The translations under genes and the position numbers were made by a program. Below, piece after piece: positions 17,647 to 26,080 of a stretch of 64,000 bases of DNA (positions within the stretch are counted from its first letter, which is position 1; every line of letters starts with the position of its first letter). The notes under the pieces were generated by a model. That model was given only the letters and a program-made list of their open reading frames with translations. It was not told the DNA's origin and ran no database searches. This DNA comes from an uncultured Christensenella sp. Lineage in GTDB: Bacteria > Bacillota > Clostridia > Christensenellales > Borkfalkiaceae. The stretch is from contig CAJTLT010000005.1 of the NCBI GenBank assembly GCA_910577375.1, forward strand, positions 62,001 to 126,000, in the 5' to 3' direction.

Positions 17647-18942
17647 ATGAAAAAGGTATATACTTGTTTTTGTACGGACGTAATCCATGAAGGACATCTC
17701 AATATAATTAAAGAAGCTAAAAAGCTTGGGGACGTATACGTCGGAGTTCTTTCAGACGCCGCAATGATAAAATTCAACAGATTTCCCACTATCGGTTTTG
17801 AGGAAAGAGTAGCTTTGGTTAAGAACGTTGACGGAGTTAAAGAAGTATTGATTCAGGATGAAGTTATGTACGATAAAATTGTGGACAAGCTGCACCCGGA
17901 TTATATAATTCACGGAGACAACTGGAAAGTCGGACCGATGAAGGCGGTAAGAGATAATGCAGAGCGTTTGATTAATGCATACGGCGGAAAAATAGTTGAC
18001 GTTCCGTATACTTATAATGAAAACGTTAAACGTGTTGACGCGCAACTTAAAGAAAAGCTTTCAATGCCCGAATACCGCAGAAAAAGACTTAAACAGTTGT
18101 TGGCTATTTCTCCTATCGTGAAAACTATAGAGGTGCATAGCGGGTTAACGGGCTTAATAGCCGAAAAAACAATCGTTGAACATAACGGCGAATTGAACCA
18201 GTTTGACGCTATGTGGGTAAGTTCGTTATGCGATTCAACCGCAAAAGGTAAGCCCGATATCGAGTTGGTGGATATGACTTCCCGTTTCAGAACAATTGAC
18301 GACGTTATGGAAGTCACGACCAAACCTATTATTTTCGACGGCGACACCGGCGGGTTAACGGAACATTTTGTTTATACGGTCCGGTCGCTTGAAAGAATGG
18401 GGGTTTCGGCGATTATCATAGAAGATAAAACGGGATTAAAGAAAAATTCGTTATTCGGTACCGAAGTTGAACAGACGCAAGATAGTATCGAGCATTTTTG
18501 TGAAAAAATCTCTGCGGGTAAAAAGGTTCAGCTTACCGACGACTTTATGATTATTGCCCGTATTGAAAGCCTTATATTGGAAAGAGGTATGGATGACGCG
18601 TTGACACGTGCGCATGCGTATGTTGAGGCCGGCGCGGACGGAATTATGATTCATAGCAGAAAGAAAGAACCGACAGAAATACTTGAATTTTGTGATAAAT
18701 TCAGAAAAAACAATAAAAAGACCCCTATTGTTGTTGTTCCTTCGTCGTTCAACTGTATTACGGAAGCGGAATTGTCGGAGCATGGCGTAAATATTGTTAT
18801 TTATGCCAACCAATTGACAAGAAGCGCTTTTCCTGCAATGGAGAAGACGGCAAAAGATATACTTAAATTTCACAGAGCGAAAGAAGTTGATTCAAGATTA
18901 ATGCCTATTAAGGATATTATTTCTTTAATTGAAGAGTTGTAA
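17647..18942 (+). CDS. Phosphoenolpyruvate phosphomutase with N-terminal nucleotidyltransferase-like domain
   Basis: Makes the carbon-phosphorus bond by converting PEP to phosphonopyruvate, the committed step of phosphonate synthesis. The 431-residue protein is a fusion. Residues 1-135 are a cytidylyltransferase-like fold with H14-E-G-H17 and YIIHGDNW. Residues 145-431 are the mutase, with FDGDTGG and the catalytic signature EDKTGLKKNS at about 259-268, matching the EDKxxxxxNS motif that separates mutases from isocitrate-lyase relatives. The same fusion is known from AepX-type proteins of capsule loci such as those in Bacteroides. A clean AAGGAG precedes ATG 17647. Confidence 0.95.
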   Translation: MKKVYTCFCTDVIHEGHLNIIKEAKKLGDVYVGVLSDAAMIKFNRFPTIGFEERVALVKNVDGVKEVLIQDEVMYDKIVDKLHPDYIIHGDNWKVGPMKAVRDNAERLINAYGGKIVDVPYTYNENVKRVDAQLKEKLSMPEYRRKRLKQLLAISPIVKTIEVHSGLTGLIAEKTIVEHNGELNQFDAMWVSSLCDSTAKGKPDIELVDMTSRFRTIDDVMEVTTKPIIFDGDTGGLTEHFVYTVRSLERMGVSAIIIEDKTGLKKNSLFGTEVEQTQDSIEHFCEKISAGKKVQLTDDFMIIARIESLILERGMDDALTRAHAYVEAGADGIMIHSRKKEPTEILEFCDKFRKNNKKTPIVVVPSSFNCITEAELSEHGVNIVIYANQLTRSAFPAMEKTAKDILKFHRAKEVDSRLMPIKDIISLIEEL

Positions 18943-18953
18943 GAGAATTTATT

Positions 18954-19649
18954 ATGGCTAATGCAATTATTATGGCTTCTGGTTTGGGGACGAGGATGCA
19001 ACCCCTTACTAAATCAACGCCTAAACCATTGATAAAAGTTTTGGGTAAACCGATGATAGAAAGCGTTATAGACGCGCTTGAAAAGCGTGGCGTTGATTCG
19101 ATTTTTGTTGTTGTAGGGTACTTAAAGGAACAATTTGATTACTTATGCAAAAAGTACGATAATGTTTTTTTAATTGAAAATCCGGATTTCAGAACCGTTA
19201 ACAATATTTCTTCGATTTATTATGCTTGTGGTAAATTGGGCAAGGATGACGTGTTTATTTGTGAGGCTGATTTATTTGTTGCAAATAAAGACTTGTTTTG
19301 TCGTGAATTGACCCGGTCGTGCTATTTCGGAAAATATGTAAAAGGATACTCTGATGATTGGGTATTTGAAACCGATAATGTGGGTTATATAACGCGTGTC
19401 GGGAAATGCGGAAAAGATAATTACAATATGGTAGGAGTTTCTTATTTTAAAGCTGAAGACACCAGAATATTGGCTGAAAAAATTCGGCTTGTTTATGGAA
19501 GCAAAGGGTTTGAAACTCTGTTTTGGGATGATGTTGTTAATGACAATCTTGATGTTTTAAAATTGCGTGTGCATGAAGTTGACGTCAACGATATATATGA
19601 AATCGATACGGTCGAAGAATTAAAAATAATAAACGGAGAAAATAATTGA
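18954..19649 (+). CDS. CTP:2-aminoethylphosphonate cytidylyltransferase-like NTP transferase (PntC/LicC type)
   Basis: A 231-residue GT-A-fold nucleotidyltransferase that should activate aminoethylphosphonate as CMP-AEP. The motifs are MASGLGTRMQPLTKSTPKPL for nucleotide binding, NNISSIYYA, CEADLF for metal binding, and a C-terminal VNDIYEIDTVEEL. The last three are shared with phosphocholine cytidylyltransferase LicC and the AEP enzyme PntC, not with glucose-1-phosphate enzymes. Substrate choice is inferred from the four-gene context. It lies 11 bases after PEP mutase and one base before the decarboxylase. Confidence 0.85.
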   Translation: MANAIIMASGLGTRMQPLTKSTPKPLIKVLGKPMIESVIDALEKRGVDSIFVVVGYLKEQFDYLCKKYDNVFLIENPDFRTVNNISSIYYACGKLGKDDVFICEADLFVANKDLFCRELTRSCYFGKYVKGYSDDWVFETDNVGYITRVGKCGKDNYNMVGVSYFKAEDTRILAEKIRLVYGSKGFETLFWDDVVNDNLDVLKLRVHEVDVNDIYEIDTVEELKIINGENN

Positions 19650-19650
19650 T

Positions 19651-20763
19651 ATGAATGTTGAAAATTTTGTTAAGACGATAGGTTCGGATTTTTGGTGCGG
19701 AGTGCCGGATTCCCAATTAAAGCCTTTATGTGATTATTTAATGAACAGTTATGGTATAGACCTTAAACATCATATCATTGCAGCTAATGAGGGGAATTGT
19801 GCCGCTATTGCCGTCGGTTACCATTTGGCCACAGGTAAAACTCCTGTAGTTTATATGCAGAATAGCGGCGAGGGGAATATCATTAATCCTGTTGCTTCAT
19901 TATTGAACGATAAAGTTTACGCGATACCCTGCATATTTGTAATAGGTTGGCGTGGAGAACCTGGCGTGCATGACGAGCCTCAACATATTTATCAGGGTGA
20001 AGTAACATTAAAGCTTTTGGATGATATGAACATCAGGGCTTTTGTAGTGGATAAAAATACTTCCGATAAAGAATTTGACGAAATGATGAAAACGGGATAT
20101 GCAGATTTGACATCGGGGAAACAAGTTGCGTTTGTTATAAAAAAAGGTGCGTTGACGTTTGATAATAAAATTAAGTATGAAAATAAAAATTCTTTGATTC
20201 GTGAAGAGGTTGTTGAACATATAGTTGATGCGACGGGAAATGATGCTATAGTTTCCACTACAGGGAAAGTGTCGCGTGAGCTGTTTGAAATCAGAGAGAA
20301 AAAAAATCAAGGTCACGGGTTTGATTTTTTGACGGTTGGTTCAATGGGGCATAGCTCGTCTATAGCTTTAGGTATTGCTGCGGCGAAACCCAATAAAAAA
20401 ATATGGTGTATAGACGGTGACGGCGCGGTTTTAATGCATATGGGGGCAATGGCTTTAATCGGTGCAAACGCTCCTAAGAATTTGGTGCATATAGTAATTA
20501 ATAACGGTGCGCATGAAACGGTGGGCGGTATGCCGACTGTTACCGAAAAAATAGATTTGGCTGCGATTGCAAAAGCGTGCGGTTATGTATATACTGTAAA
20601 AGTTGATTCTTTAAGGCAATTGGATATAGAATTGAAAAAAGCAAAATCAGGTAACGAATTGACTTTTATAGAGGTAATGTGTTCTATAGGTTCCCGTGCG
20701 GATTTAGGACGACCTACTACGACGCCTATTCAAAATAAAAATGAGTTTATGAAAAATATATAA
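19651..20763 (+). CDS. Phosphonopyruvate decarboxylase
   Basis: Thiamine-diphosphate enzyme that pulls the unfavourable PEP mutase reaction forward by making phosphonoacetaldehyde. The 370-residue protein has the N-terminal PYR domain with DFWCGVPDSQL and AANEGNCAA, which holds the catalytic Glu. QNSGEGN and RGEPGVHDEPQH, typical of Ppd/AepY, follow. The C-terminal PP domain has the ThDP motif starting GDGAVLMHMG and ending NNGAHE. It is the last gene of the locus; no clear terminator follows. Confidence 0.94.
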   Translation: MNVENFVKTIGSDFWCGVPDSQLKPLCDYLMNSYGIDLKHHIIAANEGNCAAIAVGYHLATGKTPVVYMQNSGEGNIINPVASLLNDKVYAIPCIFVIGWRGEPGVHDEPQHIYQGEVTLKLLDDMNIRAFVVDKNTSDKEFDEMMKTGYADLTSGKQVAFVIKKGALTFDNKIKYENKNSLIREEVVEHIVDATGNDAIVSTTGKVSRELFEIREKKNQGHGFDFLTVGSMGHSSSIALGIAAAKPNKKIWCIDGDGAVLMHMGAMALIGANAPKNLVHIVINNGAHETVGGMPTVTEKIDLAAIAKACGYVYTVKVDSLRQLDIELKKAKSGNELTFIEVMCSIGSRADLGRPTTTPIQNKNEFMKNI

Positions 20764-20882
20764 TCTTATAGTATTGCTGTTTCGACAAAAAAGTTATAAA
20801 AAAGCGTAAAAACTATTGAAATCCGCATATATCGACAAAATTCCGAATAGATTTATAGTACCTGAATTTTCGGAGAAACGAT

Positions 20883-21140
20883 ATGTGGGATTATATAACC
20901 GAAAGAGTAATAAAAGAGGCGCATTATATAATTGAGACGAACGACACTGTTCGCGCCGCCGCCGTTCATTTTAATATTTCAAAATCAACCGTACATAAAG
21001 ACGTAACGGAGCGGCTTAAAAGTATAGACACGGAGCTTTTCGAGATGGTGCGCAAAGTGTTGGACACAAACCTTTTGGAAAGGCATATCCGCGGAGGAAT
21101 GGCAACAAAAAAGAAGTATCAGCGCGGGTCGCGCCTGTAA
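20883..21140 (+). CDS. spoIIID: Sporulation transcriptional regulator SpoIIID
   Basis: Small DNA-binding protein of the mother cell that in spore formers switches genes on and off after sigma-E acts. The 85-residue product has the helix-turn-helix RAAAVHFNISKSTVHKDVTERL (about 22-43), EMVRKVLDTNLLERHIRGG, and a basic C-terminal tail, KKKYQRG, all typical. CGGAGA lies nine bases before ATG 20883. The 119 bases before it contain no sigma-A promoter I can defend; a sigma-E promoter would be expected but was not clearly seen. It suggests that the organism sporulates or recently descended from spore formers. Confidence 0.95.
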   Translation: MWDYITERVIKEAHYIIETNDTVRAAAVHFNISKSTVHKDVTERLKSIDTELFEMVRKVLDTNLLERHIRGGMATKKKYQRGSRL

Positions 21141-21190
21141 ATTTCGCGTGAATTTCATAAGATTTTAACAAAAATTGTATGCGTTATAAA

Positions 21191-21220
21191 TTGAATTGTT
21201 TCATAATTTTATGTTATAAT
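21191..21220 (+). promoter_or_regulatory. Promoter of the dehydratase-activase pair
   Basis: TTGAAT at 21191-21196, an 18-base spacer, then TATAAT at 21215-21220. The predicted start lies about 35 bases before the TTG start codon. Confidence 0.65.
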
Positions 21221-21261
21221 TTCTTTGAATAACTATTTGCGGATAATTTACGGGAAACACA

Positions 21262-24192
21262 TTGAAACTTTTAGGAATAGACGTCGGCTCCACAACCGTA
21301 AAAGCGGCGGTTGTCGACGGAAATAACAACGTTTTATATTCGTCCTACGTCAGGCATTTTGCCAAGGTAAAGGAAACGGTTCTTTCCGAACTTTCTGTGA
21401 TAAAGGAAAAGTTCGGCGGGGATTTTTGTACGTCCATTACAGGCAGCGCGGGGCTGGGGCTTTCTCAACGCAGCGGGATTAACTTTGTTCAGGAGGTTCA
21501 GGCTGCGTTTATTGCTATACGCAAAATTCATCCTGAAACGGACGTCGCAATCGAGCTGGGCGGAGAGGACGCCAAGATTATTTTTGTGACGGGCGGAACG
21601 GAACAGCGTATGAACGGTTCCTGCGCGGGCGGAACGGGCGCGTTTATCGACCAGATGGCAACGCTTTTGAACATATCCGTTGAGGAAATGGACGAGATTG
21701 CTTTGTCTGCGGAAAAGATTTATCCTATTGCTTCGCGTTGCGGGGTTTTTGCAAAATCCGATATTCAGCCTCTTTTAAACCAGGGCGCGAAAAAGTCAGA
21801 TATTGCGGCTTCGATTTTTCAAGCCGTTGTTGACCAAACGGTTTCAGGGCTTGCGCAAGGCAGAAGAATAAAGGGCAACGTTCTGTTTTTAGGCGGACCT
21901 TTGTATTTTTTAAAGGGCTTGCGCAAGGCTTTTGTTAACACTCTTAAACTTGATGAAACAAGCGCGTTGTTCCCAGAAAACGCACCTTGTTTTATGGCAA
22001 TCGGCGCGGCGTTGCATTCCGTGGGAGTCGTTCCCGAAAGTATCGACGGATTAATAGAAAAAATCCGCAACGTAAAAGACAGTAACGAAATAGTTACCGG
22101 CAAACGGCTTTTTGAAAATAAAGAGCAATACTCCGAATTTGTAAGACGTCACCGCGCCACCGATATGAAGTTTGCGGATATAGCAAATTATAAAGGCGAC
22201 TGTTATATCGGAATAGACAGCGGTTCTACAACCACCAAATTAATGGCAATCACACCCGATTGCAAAATACTTTGGTCGCACTATCAGTCTAACAACGGTC
22301 AGCCGCTGGATATCGTGGTTTCAAAGCTGAAAGAATTTTATTCGCTTGTGTGCGGGCGCGTAAAAGTCAGGGGCAGCGCGGTAACGGGTTACGGCGAGGA
22401 TTTAATCAAAAGCGCGGTTAAAGCGGATTTCGGAATTGTTGAAACGGTTGCGCATTACAAAGCCGCTTTGCACTTCAACCCGAAAGTCGATTTCATAATA
22501 GATATCGGCGGGCAGGATATAAAGTGCTTTAAAATCAAAAACGGTTCCATTGACAGCATCATGCTGAACGAGGCGTGCTCTTCGGGCTGCGGTTCGTTTA
22601 TACAGACGTTTGCGCGCGCAATGGGTATGGAAATAAACAAGTTCTCGGAAAAGGGCTTATATGCTCAAAATCCCGTTGAGCTCGGTTCGCGTTGCACCGT
22701 GTTTATGAACAGCGCGGTGAAACAGGCGCAGAAAGAGGGCGCGACGGTGGAGGATATTTCCGCGGGGCTTTCTTCTTCCATAGTAAAAAACGCGATTTAT
22801 AAAGTAATAAGAGCGGCGAGCGCGGACGAACTCGGCGAAAACATAGTTGTGCAGGGCGGAACTTTTCTCAACGACGCGGTTTTGCGTTCGTTTGAAATGG
22901 AAACGGGGAAAAACGTTATCCGTCCCGATATCGCGGGGCTTATGGGCGCGTTCGGCGCGGCTTTGTTTGCAAAGGAAAATATCGCGGGCGAAAGCTCGAC
23001 CGCGGGCGCGGAAGAACTTGAAGACTTTTCTTATAAGTCGCAGTCTGCAAATTGCAGAGGCTGCACTTCAAACTGCAATATAAACGTAATACGTTTCAGC
23101 GACGGAAGGCGGTTTATATCGGGGAACAAATGCGAGCGCGGCGCGGGGCTTAAACCCGTTTGCGCGGATTTGGACATATACGCATATAAGCAGGCAAGGC
23201 TTCCGGAATGTGTTGAGGGCGTGCGCCAAACGCATATCCGCGGGAAAGTCGGTTTGCCGTTACAGCTCGGTATGTATGAACAGCTTCCCATCTGGGCGGG
23301 ATTTTTTGAAAAACTCGGCTTCGAGGTTGTTCTTTCCGACAAATCTTCGCGCGAGCTTTATTTCAGAGGTCAGCACACCGTGGCGAGCGATACGGCTTGT
23401 TATCCCGCAAAGCTCATACACGGACATATAGAAAGCCTTTTGGACGCGGGCGTGGATTTCATTTTTATGCCTTGCGAAAGCTATAATTTAAACGAGCATT
23501 GTTCCACAAACCATTATAATTGCCCCGTTGTTGCGTATTATCCCGAACTTTTAAAAGCAAACAACGAAAGGCTGACGGACGAAAATTTCATAACCCCTTA
23601 CATAGATTTGAATATGAAAAAACCCACCGTAAAGAAGCTTACGGAGGCGCTTTGGAAGTATTCTTTTAAAAAGGGAGAAATCGAGGGCGCGCTTGACGAG
23701 GGATTTGCAAGGCTTGCAAAATATCATGCGGACGTTAAATCAAAAGCCGATGAAATTTTATTCAAAGCCGAGCTTGAAAACAGACAGATAATAGTGCTTG
23801 CGGGCAGACCTTATCACCTTGACAATGAAATAAACCACGGAATAAACAAACTGCTTACGTCTTTAAATCTTGCGGTTTTGTCTGAGGACAGCATATTTGA
23901 AAAGGGCGACAATGTGAAAGTGGACGTTTTGAACCAGTGGACTTACCATGCAAGGCTTTACCGTGCGGCGGATTTCGTATCCAAACGCAAAAACGTAAAC
24001 CTTGTTCAGCTTGTTTCTTTCGGGTGCGGGCTTGACGCAATCACAACCGACGAAGTGCGCGCTATTCTGGAAAAGAGCGGCAAGCTTTACACTCAGATAA
24101 AAATCGACGAAATAAACAATCTCGGCGTCGTTAAAATACGGCTCAGAAGTATGCTTGCGGCGATAGAAGAGGCGGCGAAAAATGAGCGATAA
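21262..24192 (+). CDS. Double-ASKHA acyl-CoA dehydratase activase with DUF2229-like region
   Basis: A 976-residue relative of the ATP-dependent activators of 2-hydroxyacyl-CoA and benzoyl-CoA enzymes (BcrA/BadF/HgdC family). Two activator domains lie in tandem: GIDVGSTTVKA with NGSCAGGTGAF (1-260), and GIDSGSTTTKL with NEACSSGCGSF (about 313-575). The cysteines would bind a [4Fe-4S] cluster. A Cys-rich linker, RGCTSNCN, follows near residue 597, then a region with SDTACYPAKLIHG and MPCESYN. In many Firmicutes this protein and the next are one chain of about 1400 residues; here they are separate. The physiological substrate of the fused family is not known to me. The start is TTG 21262. Confidence 0.85.
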   Translation: MKLLGIDVGSTTVKAAVVDGNNNVLYSSYVRHFAKVKETVLSELSVIKEKFGGDFCTSITGSAGLGLSQRSGINFVQEVQAAFIAIRKIHPETDVAIELGGEDAKIIFVTGGTEQRMNGSCAGGTGAFIDQMATLLNISVEEMDEIALSAEKIYPIASRCGVFAKSDIQPLLNQGAKKSDIAASIFQAVVDQTVSGLAQGRRIKGNVLFLGGPLYFLKGLRKAFVNTLKLDETSALFPENAPCFMAIGAALHSVGVVPESIDGLIEKIRNVKDSNEIVTGKRLFENKEQYSEFVRRHRATDMKFADIANYKGDCYIGIDSGSTTTKLMAITPDCKILWSHYQSNNGQPLDIVVSKLKEFYSLVCGRVKVRGSAVTGYGEDLIKSAVKADFGIVETVAHYKAALHFNPKVDFIIDIGGQDIKCFKIKNGSIDSIMLNEACSSGCGSFIQTFARAMGMEINKFSEKGLYAQNPVELGSRCTVFMNSAVKQAQKEGATVEDISAGLSSSIVKNAIYKVIRAASADELGENIVVQGGTFLNDAVLRSFEMETGKNVIRPDIAGLMGAFGAALFAKENIAGESSTAGAEELEDFSYKSQSANCRGCTSNCNINVIRFSDGRRFISGNKCERGAGLKPVCADLDIYAYKQARLPECVEGVRQTHIRGKVGLPLQLGMYEQLPIWAGFFEKLGFEVVLSDKSSRELYFRGQHTVASDTACYPAKLIHGHIESLLDAGVDFIFMPCESYNLNEHCSTNHYNCPVVAYYPELLKANNERLTDENFITPYIDLNMKKPTVKKLTEALWKYSFKKGEIEGALDEGFARLAKYHADVKSKADEILFKAELENRQIIVLAGRPYHLDNEINHGINKLLTSLNLAVLSEDSIFEKGDNVKVDVLNQWTYHARLYRAADFVSKRKNVNLVQLVSFGCGLDAITTDEVRAILEKSGKLYTQIKIDEINNLGVVKIRLRSMLAAIEEAAKNER

Positions 24193-25438
24193 GATAAAAG
24201 ATTATACAACCGTATATCCTAAATGGGATAAATCGATGAAAGCCACGCACAAAATTCTTGTGCCCGATATGCTGCCCTGGCATTTCCTTATCATTGAAAA
24301 GGTTCTCCGTTTCGAGGGCTATGATTTGGAAGTGCTTAAAAACGAAAACCGCGCGGTTATCGACGAGGGGTTAAAGCACGTGCATAACGATACGTGTTAT
24401 CCTTGTCTTTGCGTTGTCGGGCAATATATAAACGCGCTTAAAAGCGGCAATTACGATTTGGAGCATACCGCGCTGATGATGACCCAGACGGGCGGCGGGT
24501 GCAGAGCTTCTAATTATATGCCGCTTATAAGAAAGGCCCTTGCTGCGGAATTCCCACAAATTCCCGTAATTTCTATTAACTTTTCGGGATTGGAAAAGGA
24601 TAACGCCTTTAAAATAGGTGTAAAGCTCTTTTTAAAGCTTGCATACGCAATATTTTACGGCGACAGCATTATGTGGTGTTACAACCAGACAAAGCCTTAT
24701 GAATCGAACGCGGGCGACGCCGACAAGGCAAGAGGACAAGCCGTTGATTATGTTGTCGGGCTTTATGAAAAGGGCGGTTATAACAAATATAAAAAGGTAA
24801 ACAAAAAGATAATAGAAATTTTCGCCGCCGTGCCCAGAACCAAAGAAAAAAAGGTTAAAGTGGGCATAGTCGGGGAAATTTACGTAAAGTATTCGCGCCT
24901 TGGCAACAACAATCTGGAAAGCTTTTTACTTTCTGAAAACTGCGAACCCGTTGTTCCCGCGCTTATAGACTTCGTTTTGTATTGCATAGTAAACGTTATC
25001 AACGATTATAAATTTTACGGGCACAACAAAGGAACGGCTTTTATATATGATAAAGTGTACAAGCTTGTTCACCATATGCAGAAAAATATTATAAGACTTT
25101 TCGAAGAGGACGGAAATTTCACGCCCGTACACGATTTCGAGCATTTGCGCAAGTGTGCGGACAAGGTTTTGAACCAAGGGGTGAAAATGGGCGAGGGCTG
25201 GCTGATTCCCGCGGAAATGGCGGCGCTTGCAGAAACGGGAGTTCCGAATATAGTCTGCGCGCAGCCGTTCGGATGTTTGCCCAACCATATTGCGGGGAAA
25301 GGCGCTATACGCACGCTGAAAAATCTTTACCCCGACGAAAATATCGTTGCCGTGGATTACGACCCTTCGGCAACTAAGGTAAATCAGGAAAACCGCATAA
25401 AGCTTATGCTTGCCACCGCAAGGGAAAATCTGGGTTAA
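24182..25438 (+). CDS. 2-Hydroxyacyl-CoA dehydratase-like C-terminal partner of the activase
   Basis: A 418-residue protein matching the C-terminal third of the large activase-dehydratase fusion proteins. Conserved cysteines occur in HNDTCYPCLC and TQTGGGCRASNY; AQPFGCLPNHIAGKG follows near the end. These would hold an iron-sulfur cluster. It starts at ATG 24182, 11 bases inside the preceding gene, with GAGG nine bases upstream, so the two are made together and presumably work as a complex. Its stop TAA shares bases with the convergent stop of the next gene. Confidence 0.85.
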   Translation: MSDKIKDYTTVYPKWDKSMKATHKILVPDMLPWHFLIIEKVLRFEGYDLEVLKNENRAVIDEGLKHVHNDTCYPCLCVVGQYINALKSGNYDLEHTALMMTQTGGGCRASNYMPLIRKALAAEFPQIPVISINFSGLEKDNAFKIGVKLFLKLAYAIFYGDSIMWCYNQTKPYESNAGDADKARGQAVDYVVGLYEKGGYNKYKKVNKKIIEIFAAVPRTKEKKVKVGIVGEIYVKYSRLGNNNLESFLLSENCEPVVPALIDFVLYCIVNVINDYKFYGHNKGTAFIYDKVYKLVHHMQKNIIRLFEEDGNFTPVHDFEHLRKCADKVLNQGVKMGEGWLIPAEMAALAETGVPNIVCAQPFGCLPNHIAGKGAIRTLKNLYPDENIVAVDYDPSATKVNQENRIKLMLATARENLG

Positions 25439-25713
25439 AAGGATTTTGCGGCTTCTATGCCGAGCATTAAACCTATGCGGAAACCTTCGGCATAGTGGCA
25501 GAAAACGCTTTCCGCGTATTCTTTGCTCTGTGCTTCGTATACGTTATCGAACAATTCTATAAGTTCGGGATTGTTTTCAAGCTGTTTTACGAATTTCCGT
25601 TCAAGCTCGTCGGATTGTCTCATAAGCTGGAAATAGGTATCGGAACATTTGACAGTGTCGCTTAAACCTATTTGTCCGTTGAAAAGCTTTCTTATAGTTT
25701 GGTATTTATCCAT
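25435..25713 (-). CDS. Small helical protein (92 aa), DUF6809-like
   Basis: A 92-residue, mostly helical acidic protein with no cysteine cluster or membrane segment. The pattern ELERKFVKQLENNPELIELFDNV followed by FRIGLMLGIEA resembles the DUF6809-type small proteins frequent in Clostridia, but this is from memory. A good AAGGAG lies upstream of ATG 25713. Its TAA overlaps the opposing TAA tail to tail within TTAA. The function is unknown. Confidence 0.7.
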   Translation of the reverse strand: MDKYQTIRKLFNGQIGLSDTVKCSDTYFQLMRQSDELERKFVKQLENNPELIELFDNVYEAQSKEYAESVFCHYAEGFRIGLMLGIEAAKSF

Positions 25714-26080
25714 ATTATATAACTCCTTGAAATTTTTAAATTTGAATAATTTTCAGCCGTAATTAAAATATTTTTTCAACCGCGCTAACGGTAAACGTAT
25801 TTTATCAGTATAAAAGTGATTTGTATCAAAATATTTCAAAAGAAATTATATAATTTCTTTTGAAATATTTTGATATTATGAATGTTCGCGGTTTGATAGA
25901 TTTTTAAAAAACAATATAAAAACTTTTAGCGCGGGCAATTGTTGTGTTTGTAAAGTATTTTGCAGATTATAGATTTTTTGTTTGGAAATTATAATTTAAT
26001 GATGATATTTAAAATATGAGTACAATATTGCGATTGTCATATATCAAGCAATTTTGTTGCGGTTGTGATAAATTGTTTTT
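25714..26080 (+). other. AT-rich intergenic region with a large palindrome and direct repeats
   Basis: 367 bases without a gene, between the divergent 92-aa gene and the first XRE gene. It holds the 52-bp palindrome at 25824-25875 and two near-identical 14-base copies of TTGCGRTTGTSATA (26028-26041 and 26057-26070, starts 29 apart). The second copy ends ten bases before the XRE start codon, where an autoregulatory operator would be expected. A TATAAT occurs near 25990 but without a matching -35. Confidence 0.55.
25824..25875. repeat. Perfect 52-bp palindrome
   Basis: All 26 base pairs match with no loop, centred between 25849 and 25850. The repeat is almost wholly A/T, with three C-G pairs per arm. 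It has no GC-rich stem and no terminal T run, so it is not a standard terminator. Confidence 0.9.

Noticed and set aside
16502..20763. Reading the AEP genes as a phosphonate-degradation pathway
   Set aside because: PEP mutase and phosphonopyruvate decarboxylase run toward synthesis, there is no PhnX or PhnA-like partner, and the genes end a glycan locus.
25824..25875. The large palindrome as a transcription terminator
   Set aside because: The stem is nearly all A/T and is not followed by a T run.
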